Counted from the first letter of the stretch, positions 9,081 through 17,840 are shown. The stretch is 64,000 nucleotides of DNA from Bombilactobacillus bombi (GCF_964340835.1 NZ_OZ204251.1), one strand, 5' to 3'. The notes: a model not told the origin generated them from the letters alone. Numbers and translations: made by a program.

Positions 9081-9291
9081 AGCTTTAGAACAATTGCAAC
9101 AAGGGAAAAAGGTTGTGCGCCAATCTTGGACGAGCGGTGAGCAATATATTATTGAAATAACTGATGCCCGGTATCAAGGAGAAGCTGTAAATCCTTATTT
9201 TTTAATTAAAACGGATGAAACACCAGCATTTTCAGTATTTCAGCCAACTTCCTGTGATATTTTGGCTGATGACTGGCAATTAGTTTCATGA
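9067..9291 (+). CDS. DUF2829 / Tad2-like domain small protein
   Basis: This 74-residue protein begins MPFTKALEQLQQGKKVVRQSW, then has a short central part and ends FQPTSCDILADDWQLVS. The FxxALexLkxGKkvxRxxW opening and the final DxxAxDWxLV are the hallmark of DUF2829, the fold shared with the phage anti-Thoeris protein Tad2. The ATG at 9067 follows GGGAGAAG and overlaps the end of queT. A longer frame starting at 9016 would lie wholly inside queT and is rejected. The 3' end overlaps the SDR gene by 4 bp (ATGA), so it is in the preQ1-controlled operon. Its cellular function on a chromosome without a visible prophage is unknown. Confidence 0.75.
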   Translation: MPFTKALEQLQQGKKVVRQSWTSGEQYIIEITDARYQGEAVNPYFLIKTDETPAFSVFQPTSCDILADDWQLVS

Positions 9292-10031
9292 AAGCCATTT
9301 ATCCAGACTTAAAAGACAAACGAGTGTTAGTGACTGGTTGTGCTAGTGGGATTGGCGCCAGCCAATGTCGCTTATTTTTAGAGCAAGGCTGTGAGGTTTA
9401 TGGCATTGATCTTCACGTAGCTAATATTGAACATGCTCGGTTTCATTTTATTCAACTTGATTTAATGCAGGCCACTGATGTGAAAGTGACATTAGAGCCA
9501 TTAGCTAGGATGGATATTATTTGTAACACTGCGGGGATCTTGGATGATTACCAACCTTCATTAGCTACTGATGAGCAGTTATGGAATCAAGTCTTAAATA
9601 CTAATCTACGAAGTATGTATTTAGTTTGCAATATTTTTATTGCGAAAAGTTTGGCTGCTCAGCGCCCTTTAACTATTGTGAATATGGCCTCCATTGCAAG
9701 TTTCATGGCTAGTGGCGGTGGCGCAGCTTATACGGCTAGTAAACATGCTATTGTAGGTTATACAAAACAATTGAATTTTGACTATGGTAAATTCAAGATT
9801 CGGGCTAATTGTCTAGCTCCTGGAGCTGTTCAAACGCAAATGACACAAGAAGATTTTAACACTAATACTGATACTGCTCGAAAAGTAGCACGCCAGACCT
9901 TAATTGGACGATATGCTCAACCAGAAGAAATTGCGCAGGCAACATTATTTCTTGCGAGTGCAGTGTCTGAGTATATTTATGGAGCAGTTTTACCGATTGA
10001 TGGTGGCTTTTCGCTCGGTAAAGAAATTTAA
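9288..10031 (+). CDS. SDR-family oxidoreductase (FabG-like)
   Basis: This classical short-chain dehydrogenase/reductase has 247 residues. The cofactor motif VTGCASGIG is at about residues 15-23, NTAG at about 83, a serine in MASIASF, the catalytic YTASK at about residues 149-153, and a PIDGG C-terminal motif. An acidic residue after the second beta strand (YGIDLH) suggests NAD(H) preference. It may be annotated as 3-oxoacyl-ACP reductase, but the lack of fatty-acid genes nearby makes that substrate unsupported. It is the third overlapping gene after the preQ1 riboswitch, and a strong terminator follows. A link between this enzyme and queuosine metabolism is not known to me. Confidence 0.75.
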   Translation: MKAIYPDLKDKRVLVTGCASGIGASQCRLFLEQGCEVYGIDLHVANIEHARFHFIQLDLMQATDVKVTLEPLARMDIICNTAGILDDYQPSLATDEQLWNQVLNTNLRSMYLVCNIFIAKSLAAQRPLTIVNMASIASFMASGGGAAYTASKHAIVGYTKQLNFDYGKFKIRANCLAPGAVQTQMTQEDFNTNTDTARKVARQTLIGRYAQPEEIAQATLFLASAVSEYIYGAVLPIDGGFSLGKEI

Positions 10032-10046
10032 TATAGCAATTTAATT

Positions 10047-10073
10047 AGACGGACGCTGTCCGTCTTTTCTTTT
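10047..10073 (+). terminator. intrinsic terminator of the queT operon
   Basis: AGACGGAC (10047-10054) and GTCCGTCT (10058-10065) form a perfect 8-bp GC-rich stem with a 3-nt loop, followed by TTTCTTTTG. Confidence 0.9.
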
Positions 10074-10166
10074 GTCTTAAAAAAACATTAAAAAATAGCT
10101 TTTAGGTCGTCGTTAATAGCTATCTTATGCAATAATATAAGATGAATTAATTTGCAGGAGACAAAG

Positions 10167-12449
10167 ATGGCAACTAAACGGAAAACAAAAAAGAAAACTA
10201 CCAAACGGCAAAAGAAAACTTCTGCCAATTATACAATTAATATAATTGGTCTATTTATCGTAATTATTTCAATTTTTGCTGGTTTTAAATTGGGTTTAGT
10301 CGGTCGTTTTTGGGCTAATATTTATCGAATAGCAGTTGGCAATTGTTTTCAAATTTTAGCAATTATCCTTGTTATTTTAGGAATTGTGATGTTTGGTCTA
10401 GGCAAAGTTCCTCACCTCGGATTTAAACGTTCTGGCGGCGTATTGTTATTGCTTACAAGCATTTTGGCTATGATGCAGGCAGTATTATTTCAAAAACTAG
10501 CATTAAATAATGATATTTTAGGAGTTTCGTGGCGTTTAATCGTTAATGATATGCAGAATAATCAAGTAGCGACCGATGTTGGTGGAGGAATGTTAGGAGC
10601 ATTATTATTTAGTATTTCTCGACCGCTATTCTCCACAATTGGGACTTTTTTGATTTGTACTTTATTAGCATTTATGGGCGGATTAATGTTTTTTGATGTG
10701 AAGTTTGCGCAAGTAGTTCAAATCGGCCAACAAGCAGTTTCTTGGTTGCAACACGTTTATAGATATTTCAAAACTGCTTATGCCAAACATCAAAAACAAG
10801 TTAAGGCAACAGCCAAATCTAAAGCTAAAAAGTCGCCGACACCAGTGCATGATTTTGCTGAACCGACAATACCGGAAATGCCTTTGGAACAGACTGAAGA
10901 TGATTTTGAAATTGAAGGTCCTCAACCAGTTCAATCACAATCAAATAAAACAGCTGCTGTTGACGCCAAAGTCGAAACTAAACCAGTGATTAGACAGCAA
11001 GATAATAGTGATTATCAATTACCTAATGTTGACTTATTAACTAAAATTCCTGAAACGGATCAATCTTCAGAATATGAATTAATTGATATTAATCGTAAAA
11101 AGTTAAAGCAAACTTTAGATAGTTTTGGTGTTCAAGTAGAGGTAAAGAAGGCCACTTTAGGGCCAACTGTAACTAAATATGAAGTTCAACCTGCTGTAGG
11201 TGTTAAGGTTAGCAAAATTGTTAATTTAGCTGATGATTTGGCTTTAGCCTTAGCGGCTAAAGATATCCGAATTGAAGCACCTATTCCTGGCAAGCCTTAT
11301 GTGGGGATTGAGGTGCCTAATCAACATCCATCAGTGGTATCTTTTCGCGAAATTGTCGAGCATGAGCCGCAACACGAAGGCCATATTTTGGCTGTTCCTT
11401 TGGGAAAAGATGTCTATGGCCAAATTGCAATGTGTGATTTGACCAAATTACCCCATCTATTAATTGCAGGCTCCACTGGTAGTGGTAAGTCTGTGGCTAT
11501 CAATACGATTATTACTGGAATTTTAATGCAAGCTCGTCCTTCAGAAGTTAAGTTAATTCTGATTGATCCCAAAATGGTAGAGTTAAGTGTCTATAACGGC
11601 ATTCCTCATTTATTAATTCCTGTAGTAACTGAAGCCAAGCGCGCTACCGGGGCTTTGCAAAAGGCTGTTAATGAAATGGAACGGCGTTATAAATTGTTTG
11701 AAAAAACAGGCAATCGTAAAATTGAAGAATACAACCAAGCAGCCGAAGTAAATAATAGTGACAAAAATAATCCTGTCATGGAAAAATTACCTTATATTGT
11801 CATTATTGTCGATGAGTTATCAGATTTAATGATGGCAGCTGGCCACGAGGTAGAAGTTTCAATTGTCCGTTTAGCCCAAAAAGCTCGAGCCGCAGGCATG
11901 CACTTAATTATTGCTACACAGCGGCCGTCAGTTGATGTAATTACAGGTTTGATAAAAGCCAATGTTCCTTCAAGAATGGCATTTGCAGTATCTAGTAATG
12001 TTGATTCACGTACGATTTTGGACTCTCCAGGAGCGGAGAAGCTTTTAGGGCGCGGTGATATGTTGTTTGAACCGATTGGACAATCCAAGCCGCAACGAAT
12101 TCAGGGCGCCTATATTTCTTCTGAAGATGTGGAACGCGTAGTAAAATTTGTGAGTGATCAACAAGCAGCTGAATATGATGAAGAAATGATACCAGCTGAT
12201 CCAGATAGTAAAGAAGCAAAAAGCGATGAGCCTGATGATGAATATTGGCAACCAGCCATTGACTTAGTAGCCCATGAACAAAAAGCGAGTGTTTCAATGC
12301 TGCAGCGTCGTTTTCAAATTGGTTATAATCGTGCAGCGCGTTTAGTAGATTATATGGAAGAAAGAGGTATTGTTGGACCGGCTCGTGGCGCGAAACCGCG
12401 CAAGGTCTTAATTAAACAACCAGGAGAAGAAGAACAAACAGATGAATGA
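10167..12449 (+). CDS. ftsK: DNA translocase FtsK/SpoIIIE family
   Basis: This 760-residue DNA-pumping ATPase clears and aligns chromosome ends at the division septum. The N-terminal ~190 residues contain four membrane helices after a very basic start (about 20 of the first 25 residues are K, R or T). A charged, Gln/Pro-rich linker and the RecA-like motor follow, with Walker A GSTGSGKS at about 435-442 and Walker B VIIVDELSDLM at about 547. The C-terminus carries a gamma winged helix (VSMLQRRFQIGYNRAARL), which reads KOPS-like polarity sites. The ATG at 10167 is chosen because GCAGGAG lies six bases upstream; a TTG 15 bp earlier has no such site. The linker is shorter than in gammaproteobacterial FtsK, as usual in Firmicutes. 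Confidence 0.95.
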   Translation: MATKRKTKKKTTKRQKKTSANYTINIIGLFIVIISIFAGFKLGLVGRFWANIYRIAVGNCFQILAIILVILGIVMFGLGKVPHLGFKRSGGVLLLLTSILAMMQAVLFQKLALNNDILGVSWRLIVNDMQNNQVATDVGGGMLGALLFSISRPLFSTIGTFLICTLLAFMGGLMFFDVKFAQVVQIGQQAVSWLQHVYRYFKTAYAKHQKQVKATAKSKAKKSPTPVHDFAEPTIPEMPLEQTEDDFEIEGPQPVQSQSNKTAAVDAKVETKPVIRQQDNSDYQLPNVDLLTKIPETDQSSEYELIDINRKKLKQTLDSFGVQVEVKKATLGPTVTKYEVQPAVGVKVSKIVNLADDLALALAAKDIRIEAPIPGKPYVGIEVPNQHPSVVSFREIVEHEPQHEGHILAVPLGKDVYGQIAMCDLTKLPHLLIAGSTGSGKSVAINTIITGILMQARPSEVKLILIDPKMVELSVYNGIPHLLIPVVTEAKRATGALQKAVNEMERRYKLFEKTGNRKIEEYNQAAEVNNSDKNNPVMEKLPYIVIIVDELSDLMMAAGHEVEVSIVRLAQKARAAGMHLIIATQRPSVDVITGLIKANVPSRMAFAVSSNVDSRTILDSPGAEKLLGRGDMLFEPIGQSKPQRIQGAYISSEDVERVVKFVSDQQAAEYDEEMIPADPDSKEAKSDEPDDEYWQPAIDLVAHEQKASVSMLQRRFQIGYNRAARLVDYMEERGIVGPARGAKPRKVLIKQPGEEEQTDE

Positions 12450-13728
12450 TATTCAAACTTTTCAAGTAGCACCTGGAATAGAAATTTTATGGTTGCCAAC
12501 CACTAAATTTCATGTAGCCCGTTTAGAAGTTAATTTTGTGGCTGAACAAGAATTAAATTCTACAACCAGCCGCCGTTTGTTAGCCAATATGCTACAGCGT
12601 TCTAGTGCTGCTTGGCCAAAAGAATCATTATTATCACGGCAATTATCATCTCTATATGGCGCCGAATTAACTGCTAAAACAACTATTCTGCAAAATCTTA
12701 ATGTTTTGTCTTTAGCCATTAGTGCGCCTGTTAGTTATGACGATGAAGAAATTTTCTCTGCAGCACAAAAGTTGTTATGGGAATGTTTGTTACATCCCAA
12801 TGCTAATCAGGCTAAAAAACAATTTTCTCAACAAGCTTTTCAAATTGAGCAGACTAATTTGGCTAACGCTTATGCAGGTATTGCTGATAATTATTCACTG
12901 CAAGCTTCATTGGATTTACAAAGATTGATTTATCAAAATTATCCTGAATTAGCGATTCCTGCTTTTGGGACTTTAACGCAGTTGCAGCAAGTATCTCCAC
13001 AACAACTTTGGCAACAATATCAAACTATACTACAGACTAATCGTGTAATTGCCACTTTAGTGGGGGATGTTGATCAAAGTATTATCACGCAATTAATCAG
13101 TTATCTGCAGCAATTAAGAGCGCAGCAACAAGCAGTTAATTTACAAATGAAGTCACTGCTGAATTTTACTGAGAAACCTCTTGTTCAGCAAAGACAAGAA
13201 CAGATTCAACAAAGTCAATTAGCCCTAGCTTATCAAGTGCCTGCGCGTAAGTCTGTTTTACAAGTTTTAAATATGATGCTAGGTGGCGATGATCAATCCT
13301 TATTGTTCCAAAAGGTGCGTGAACAAGCAGGGTTAGCTTATTCAATTTACAGTAATGTCAATTCATATCAGCAGATTATTTCTATTTATGCAGGTATCAG
13401 CGCTAAAAAATTGGCCCAAACAAAACAAATTATTTCACAACAAATTGCTACTTTAGCAACTGAACAATTAGAAGATTTATTGCAACACGCCAAGATAGCT
13501 TTAATTAATCAACGCTTGGAATTAGCAGACAGTATTGCTACACCGGCCAATCAACTCTTACTAAAAGCATTAAATCCACGGATTATGATAGATGATGAAC
13601 ATTATCTACAAAAAATTCAACAAGTCTCCTTGCAAGATATTCACCAAGCTGCAAGTCATTTGCACGAAATTGCTGAATTTTGCTTGTTAGGCACAGAAAA
13701 AGCAAAAAAGGAGAAGGTAAATGGATAA
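12442..13728 (+). CDS. ymfF: M16-family peptidase-like protein YmfF (EF-P modification associated)
   Basis: This 428-residue protein has the two-domain M16 (insulinase/processing peptidase) fold but lacks the HxxEH zinc site. The position where it should be reads NFVAEQELNSTTSRRLLANM. It therefore resembles the inactive partner of a two-subunit M16 protease. It overlaps ftsK by 8 bp, and the active-type partner follows with another 8-bp overlap. In Bacillus subtilis the ymfF-ymfH-ymfI genes are connected with the 5-aminopentanol modification of elongation factor P. The same order here supports that role, which is inferred from context. The second half has the family region GGDDQSLLFQKVREQAGLAYSI (quoted in part). 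Confidence 0.8.
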   Translation: MNDIQTFQVAPGIEILWLPTTKFHVARLEVNFVAEQELNSTTSRRLLANMLQRSSAAWPKESLLSRQLSSLYGAELTAKTTILQNLNVLSLAISAPVSYDDEEIFSAAQKLLWECLLHPNANQAKKQFSQQAFQIEQTNLANAYAGIADNYSLQASLDLQRLIYQNYPELAIPAFGTLTQLQQVSPQQLWQQYQTILQTNRVIATLVGDVDQSIITQLISYLQQLRAQQQAVNLQMKSLLNFTEKPLVQQRQEQIQQSQLALAYQVPARKSVLQVLNMMLGGDDQSLLFQKVREQAGLAYSIYSNVNSYQQIISIYAGISAKKLAQTKQIISQQIATLATEQLEDLLQHAKIALINQRLELADSIATPANQLLLKALNPRIMIDDEHYLQKIQQVSLQDIHQAASHLHEIAEFCLLGTEKAKKEKVNG

Positions 13729-14971
13729 TTTAGAAGTAATTGAGATTAGCCAGCAATTAAATTTTCCAATTAGGGCATTAGTCAACACTCAATTTAATCA
13801 AACTTATGCTATTGCGATGGTTGATTTTGGTTCATTAGATACTTTTGCAGATATACCGGCTGGAGCGGCCCATTTTTTGGAGCATAAATTGTTTGCTAAA
13901 CCTGGTTATGATAGTTCACAGCGGTTTGCTCAATTTGGCGCTGATGCTAATGCTTTTACCAGTTATACAAAGACAGCTTTTTTGTTTAAAACGATTGGCA
14001 ATGTTTCTGAGAATTTAACCACGCTGCTTGATTTAATTAGTCATCCTTATTTCACTACGCAAAATGTGGCACGTGAACAAGAAATTATTGCTCAAGAAAT
14101 TCAAATGTACGCTGACATGCCCGATTGGATTTTAGAGCAAACTACCTTAAATAATTTATTTCCAGATGATCCAATTGCTCAAGATATTGCAGGTAGTATT
14201 TCTTCCATTAAGCAAATTACACCTGCCACTTTACAGACAATTTATCAAAAATATTATAATCCTGCTAATTTAAGATTATATTTGGCAGGTAACGTTGATG
14301 TAAAACAAGTACAAGATTGCATTTTGAACTTAGCGCAGCAAAATACATCTTTACAACAGTTAGTGCAACGTCAAGGTACTAGTCCCATTAGAATGCAACC
14401 GCAACTCAACGCTGTTAAAAATCAACAAATAATTCATTTTAAAGCTCAACGGCCTCATCTGATGATTGGATTGAGGGTTGATACGGCAGATTTTGATTTG
14501 ACAACAATGATTTTGTTGCAAAACCATCTCGACTTGTTATTGGAATTAATATTTGGCGATATGTCAGAATTTCATCAAAATTTATCAAATGATGGTTTGC
14601 TTGATGATTCTTTTGGGTATAATGTAATAGTTGAACGACAGTATGCTTTCATTTTGATTAGTGGGGAAACTCAACATCCGCAAGAATTAGCTGCCCAAAT
14701 AGAAGAATATTTATTTCATGATGGTTTTCGTCAAGAATTAACCGCAGATAATATGGCAATTATTAGACGTGATAGCATTGGTTCTTATCTATTTGCGCAA
14801 GATTATTTAGAAAATTTAGCCACGGAAGCGGCTGAATTAGACTTTTACGGAGTAGAGATTAATCAAGTACCACAACTATTAAGTCAAGTGCAGGTACAAG
14901 ATTTAATATCTTTGGCTACAAAGGTCTTACAACCACATAATTTTACTAAAACAATTTTATATCCGGAGTAG
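13721..14971 (+). CDS. ymfH: M16-family zinc peptidase YmfH (EF-P modification associated)
   Basis: This 416-residue M16 peptidase keeps the inverted zinc motif HxxEH in AAHFLEHKLF (about residues 47-56), with a downstream glutamate available in REQEIIAQEIQMY (about residues 120-132). It is thus the catalytic partner of the protein encoded just upstream. The start overlaps the previous gene by 8 bp and has AAGGAGAAGGTAA in front. The pair is followed by ymfI, giving the conserved ymfF-ymfH-ymfI order. No signal peptide is seen, so a cytoplasmic protease acting on a small number of substrates is likely. The precise role in EF-P maturation is an inference. Confidence 0.83.
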   Translation: MDNLEVIEISQQLNFPIRALVNTQFNQTYAIAMVDFGSLDTFADIPAGAAHFLEHKLFAKPGYDSSQRFAQFGADANAFTSYTKTAFLFKTIGNVSENLTTLLDLISHPYFTTQNVAREQEIIAQEIQMYADMPDWILEQTTLNNLFPDDPIAQDIAGSISSIKQITPATLQTIYQKYYNPANLRLYLAGNVDVKQVQDCILNLAQQNTSLQQLVQRQGTSPIRMQPQLNAVKNQQIIHFKAQRPHLMIGLRVDTADFDLTTMILLQNHLDLLLELIFGDMSEFHQNLSNDGLLDDSFGYNVIVERQYAFILISGETQHPQELAAQIEEYLFHDGFRQELTADNMAIIRRDSIGSYLFAQDYLENLATEAAELDFYGVEINQVPQLLSQVQVQDLISLATKVLQPHNFTKTILYPE

Positions 14972-14978
14972 ATTATTA

Positions 14979-15704
14979 ATGAAATGGGCGTTAATATTAG
15001 GTGCTAGTGGCGCAATTGGTCAAAAAATCAGTTATGATCTGGCTAAAAGTGGCTGGTCATTGTATTTACAAGGAAATCAACACTTAGATCAATTACAAAA
15101 AAATGTAGCAGATTGGCGTTGTCAATTTCCCAAGCAGGATTTTTTAATAATTGCAGCTGACTTTAACCAAACTGATTGCATTCCCAAAATAGTTGAAAGT
15201 ATTTTTAGTATTGATGCTTTGATTGCTGCTCAAGGTATCACTGATTATCGGTTATTTTCGCAAGTGCCCAAAGCTAAATTTGACCAATTATTAAATGTCA
15301 ATTTGAAAGTGCCCTTGTTACTAATTCAGCAACTGCAAGAAAAGCTAGCTCAGAGTCAAAATGGACGAATTGTGTTAATAGGGTCTGTTTACGGCAAACG
15401 TGGGAGTGCGATGGAAGTTATTTATAGCACTTTAAAAGGCGCATTATCGGCATTTGCACAAGCTTACGCACAGGAAGTTGCCAGTTTAGGTATTACAGTT
15501 AATGTTATTGCACCTGGTGCTGTTAATACGCCGATGCTGGCTCAATTTTCTGCGGCTAATAAAGAACAATTGCGTGCGCAAATTCCGATGGGACGCCTAG
15601 CTGAAGGCGAAGATATTAGCTATTGGGTGCATGCTTTATTATCGCCACAAGCTCAATATTTAACAGGCCAAACATTATATATTACTGGTGGTTGGTTAGA
15701 ATAA
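14979..15704 (+). CDS. ymfI: SDR reductase YmfI (EF-P 5-aminopentanone reductase type)
   Basis: This 241-residue classical SDR has LILGASGAIGQ at the N-terminus, AAQGITD, the catalytic serine in GSVYGKRG and the tyrosine/lysine in YSTLKGALS. The C-terminus, ending TGQTLYITGGWL, is typical of FabG-like enzymes. In Bacillus, YmfI reduces the 5-aminopentanone group on elongation factor P to the 5-aminopentanol form. The position directly behind the M16 pair supports the same function. A fatty-acid FabG role is less likely because no fab genes are present. Confidence 0.8.
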   Translation: MKWALILGASGAIGQKISYDLAKSGWSLYLQGNQHLDQLQKNVADWRCQFPKQDFLIIAADFNQTDCIPKIVESIFSIDALIAAQGITDYRLFSQVPKAKFDQLLNVNLKVPLLLIQQLQEKLAQSQNGRIVLIGSVYGKRGSAMEVIYSTLKGALSAFAQAYAQEVASLGITVNVIAPGAVNTPMLAQFSAANKEQLRAQIPMGRLAEGEDISYWVHALLSPQAQYLTGQTLYITGGWLE

Positions 15705-15755
15705 ATTATTAAATTTTGTGTTATACTCAAATTAAATAAATAACGGTGGTTTATC

Positions 15756-16592
15756 ATGGGTGAAATAGGAGAAAAATTACGCAGTGCCCGTTTGGAACGG
15801 GGCTACACAATTGATGATTTACAAAAGAAAACCAAGATTCAAAAGCGCTATTTGGTGGCAATTGAAGAAGAAAAATTCGATCAATTACCAGGAGACTTTT
15901 ATGTTCGAGCTTTTGTGAAGCAATATGCCGAAAGCGTTGGTTTAGATAGTAAAGCTTTATTACAGGAGTTTGGCGATGAAATTCCCCAAGTTCAGCCAGA
16001 GGAAGTTCAGCCAGAAACGCCAAAGCCTAAGAAAGAAACTCTATGGAATAGCATTCGCAATCATTTACCACAGATTAGTATTTTAGCAGTAGTCGTAGTA
16101 ATTGTTTGTTTAATCGGGTTAGTAATGGCCAAAGTGCATAGTCAAAATGCACATCAGATTCCCAAGACAACACAAGTAGAAACAAAAAAACCTACAACAC
16201 ATAAATCAACAAAAGCAAAGAAAAAAGCAGATACAACTAAAAAAGCACCGGCTTCTGAGCAGCAATTAAAGATTAAAGCTGATAATAAACAAACAGATAG
16301 TTTTGTCGTGACTAATTGGCAGTCTGCCAGTGCACATAATCTACGTTTAACTGCCACTAATGCGGATGCTTGGATTACTGTGAATACTGGAGATGAAGGA
16401 CAAACGTTGTGGCAAGGGGTTGTCAATGCTGGTTCGAGTCACGATGTAGATTTACAAGCTGATGTTCAAAAAATTTCTATTAAAACCGGTAACGCTGCTT
16501 CGACTGAAATTTATTTGAATGATGTTCAATTACCAGTATCAGAACATCAAGTGGGAACTGTCCACACTTACACGCTTTCAATTAAGGAGTAA
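15756..16592 (+). CDS. rodZ: RodZ-like cell-shape protein with N-terminal HTH and one membrane helix
   Basis: This 278-residue protein (also called YmfM in Bacillus) has a Xre-type HTH at residues 5-70 (IGEKLRSARLERGYTIDDL). A Gln/Glu/Pro-rich spacer follows, then one membrane helix (ISILAVVVVIVCLIGLVMA, about residues 109-127), a Lys/Thr-rich extracellular linker and a C-terminal DUF4115-type beta domain (about residues 190-275). RodZ links the MreB cytoskeleton to the wall-elongation machinery. It sits between ymfI and pgsA, the usual Firmicutes order. A possible -10 (TTATAC) lies about 35 bp upstream of the ATG, and the ribosome site is ACGGTGG. Confidence 0.88.
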   Translation: MGEIGEKLRSARLERGYTIDDLQKKTKIQKRYLVAIEEEKFDQLPGDFYVRAFVKQYAESVGLDSKALLQEFGDEIPQVQPEEVQPETPKPKKETLWNSIRNHLPQISILAVVVVIVCLIGLVMAKVHSQNAHQIPKTTQVETKKPTTHKSTKAKKKADTTKKAPASEQQLKIKADNKQTDSFVVTNWQSASAHNLRLTATNADAWITVNTGDEGQTLWQGVVNAGSSHDVDLQADVQKISIKTGNAASTEIYLNDVQLPVSEHQVGTVHTYTLSIKE

Positions 16593-16597
16593 TTATT

Positions 16598-17179
16598 ATG
16601 AATCTACCAAACAAATTGACTGTGGTTCGCATTATTTTAATTCCAATTTTTATGATTTTTATGTCAATTAACTTTCATTTAGGTCAAGTACAGTTTTTAG
16701 GGACAAGTGTTGCTTGGGAGTATTTAATCGCGGCAGTGATTTTTGTAGCTGCTTCTTTAACTGATTTGGCTGATGGTAAAATTGCTCGCAGTCAACATTT
16801 GGTGACTAATTTTGGTAAATTTATGGATCCTTTAGCAGACAAAATGCTGGTTTTGACGGCGTTCATTTATTTGGCTGCTAATAAACAAGCTCCTGCATGG
16901 GTTGTAGCAATTATTGCTTGTCGAGAATTGCTGATTACGACTTTGCGGTTATTGATTGTTGAGCAAGGAGGCCAAGTGATGGCTGCCCAAATGCCTGGAA
17001 AAATCAAGACAACTACTCAAATGCTGGCGATTGTCTTTTTATTGTTAAATGATCCGCTCTTTAGTTATTGGCATTTGCCTTTTGGAACGATTATGTTGTA
17101 TATTTGTTTAATTTTTACAATATATTCTGCCTATGATTATTTGATTCAAAATAAGCAATATTACGCTGATTTTAAATAA
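16598..17179 (+). CDS. pgsA: CDP-diacylglycerol--glycerol-3-phosphate 3-phosphatidyltransferase
   Basis: PgsA makes phosphatidylglycerol-phosphate, the committed step to phosphatidylglycerol and cardiolipin, in the membrane. The 193-residue protein has the complete CDP-alcohol phosphotransferase motif D-x2-DG-x2-AR-x8-G-x3-D-x3-D, visible as DLADGKIAR followed by GKFMDPLAD (about residues 59-87). About five membrane helices surround it. It begins 5 bp after rodZ with AAGGAG upstream and is the last gene before a terminator. Confidence 0.95.
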   Translation: MNLPNKLTVVRIILIPIFMIFMSINFHLGQVQFLGTSVAWEYLIAAVIFVAASLTDLADGKIARSQHLVTNFGKFMDPLADKMLVLTAFIYLAANKQAPAWVVAIIACRELLITTLRLLIVEQGGQVMAAQMPGKIKTTTQMLAIVFLLLNDPLFSYWHLPFGTIMLYICLIFTIYSAYDYLIQNKQYYADFK

Positions 17180-17188
17180 GTCGAGATT

Positions 17189-17233
17189 ACGAGACATTTG
17201 GCGGAACAAGTCGTCAAAAAGTCTCGTTTTTTA
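17189..17233 (+). terminator. intrinsic terminator after pgsA
   Basis: ACGAGAC (17189-17195) pairs with GTCTCGT (17221-17227), and a run of T follows. The 25-nt loop can form a smaller inner stem. Confidence 0.75.
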
Positions 17234-17284
17234 TTTTAAAAATATTAAGTTTAAAAATTGTAATTATAAATAGAAGGTGATATC

Positions 17285-17815
17285 ATGCAAGAACTGTTGC
17301 AAGAATTCAAGAGGTCTCAGACAAGTAGTGCACCCTTTGTTTTGGAGAAATATGATTCTCTGTTTCAATTTGTGGTTAAGCAATTAACACAACAAAAACA
17401 GACAATTACAGCAGCTGAGAGTTTAACTGCTGGCCTTTTTCAAACTACTTTGGCTTCGGTGCCGGGCGCATCTAAGGTTCTAGAGGGTGGATTTATCACT
17501 TATTCGCTAAAGATGAAAGCTCAACTTTTGGATATTCCAGCAACAAAATTGCAAGAGCACGGAGTTGTCAGTCAATGGACTGCCATGCAAATGGCAATTC
17601 ACAGTGCTCAGATTGTTAATAGCAATTTCGGTGTTGGTCTAACTGGCGCTGCGGGTCCAGAATCGTTAGAAGGACACGCAGCTGGTACTGTGTGGATTGC
17701 AGTTAACAGCCCAACAACAACTGTAGCGCAACAATTTAAGTTTGCGGGCAATCGAGCTGATGTGCGTAAAAAAAGTGTGGTTGCAGCTTTCAATATGGTA
17801 GCTAATAGCTTATAA
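17285..17815 (+). CDS. cinA: CinA C-terminal domain protein (nicotinamide-nucleotide amidohydrolase type)
   Basis: This 176-residue protein covers only the CinA/PncC amidohydrolase domain, which deamidates NMN to nicotinate mononucleotide. Visible motifs are TITAAESLTAGLFQT (about residues 42-56), GGFITYS and GLTGAAGP. The usual N-terminal molybdopterin-binding-like domain of full-length CinA (about 410 residues) is absent, replaced by a short leader of about 40 residues. The ATG follows AGAAGGTGATATC. The gene immediately precedes recA, as in many Firmicutes where cinA and recA are co-induced in competence or SOS. Here recA has its own promoter at the 3' end of cinA. Confidence 0.88.
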   Translation: MQELLQEFKRSQTSSAPFVLEKYDSLFQFVVKQLTQQKQTITAAESLTAGLFQTTLASVPGASKVLEGGFITYSLKMKAQLLDIPATKLQEHGVVSQWTAMQMAIHSAQIVNSNFGVGLTGAAGPESLEGHAAGTVWIAVNSPTTTVAQQFKFAGNRADVRKKSVVAAFNMVANSL

Positions 17816-17816
17816 T
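17788..17816 (+). promoter_or_regulatory. recA promoter
   Basis: A perfect -10 TATAAT (17811-17816), overlapping the cinA stop codon, has a weak -35 TTTCAA at 17788-17793 (17-bp spacer). Transcription would start at about 17823, just before the SOS box. Confidence 0.6.
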
Positions 17817-17826
17817 ACTATATGTG

Positions 17827-17840
17827 AGAACATGCGTTCG
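17827..17840 (+). promoter_or_regulatory. LexA/DinR-type SOS box in front of recA
   Basis: AGAACATGCGTTCG keeps both half-sites of the Gram-positive SOS operator GAAC-N4-GTTC exactly. It lies between the -10 box and the recA ribosome site, where bound LexA would block transcription. Confidence 0.85.

Noticed and set aside
12442..14971. Bacteriocin-maturation or PQQ-type protease pair
   Set aside because: The M16 pair is followed by ymfI and preceded by ftsK, the conserved Bacillus-type order tied to EF-P modification; no peptide precursor is nearby.
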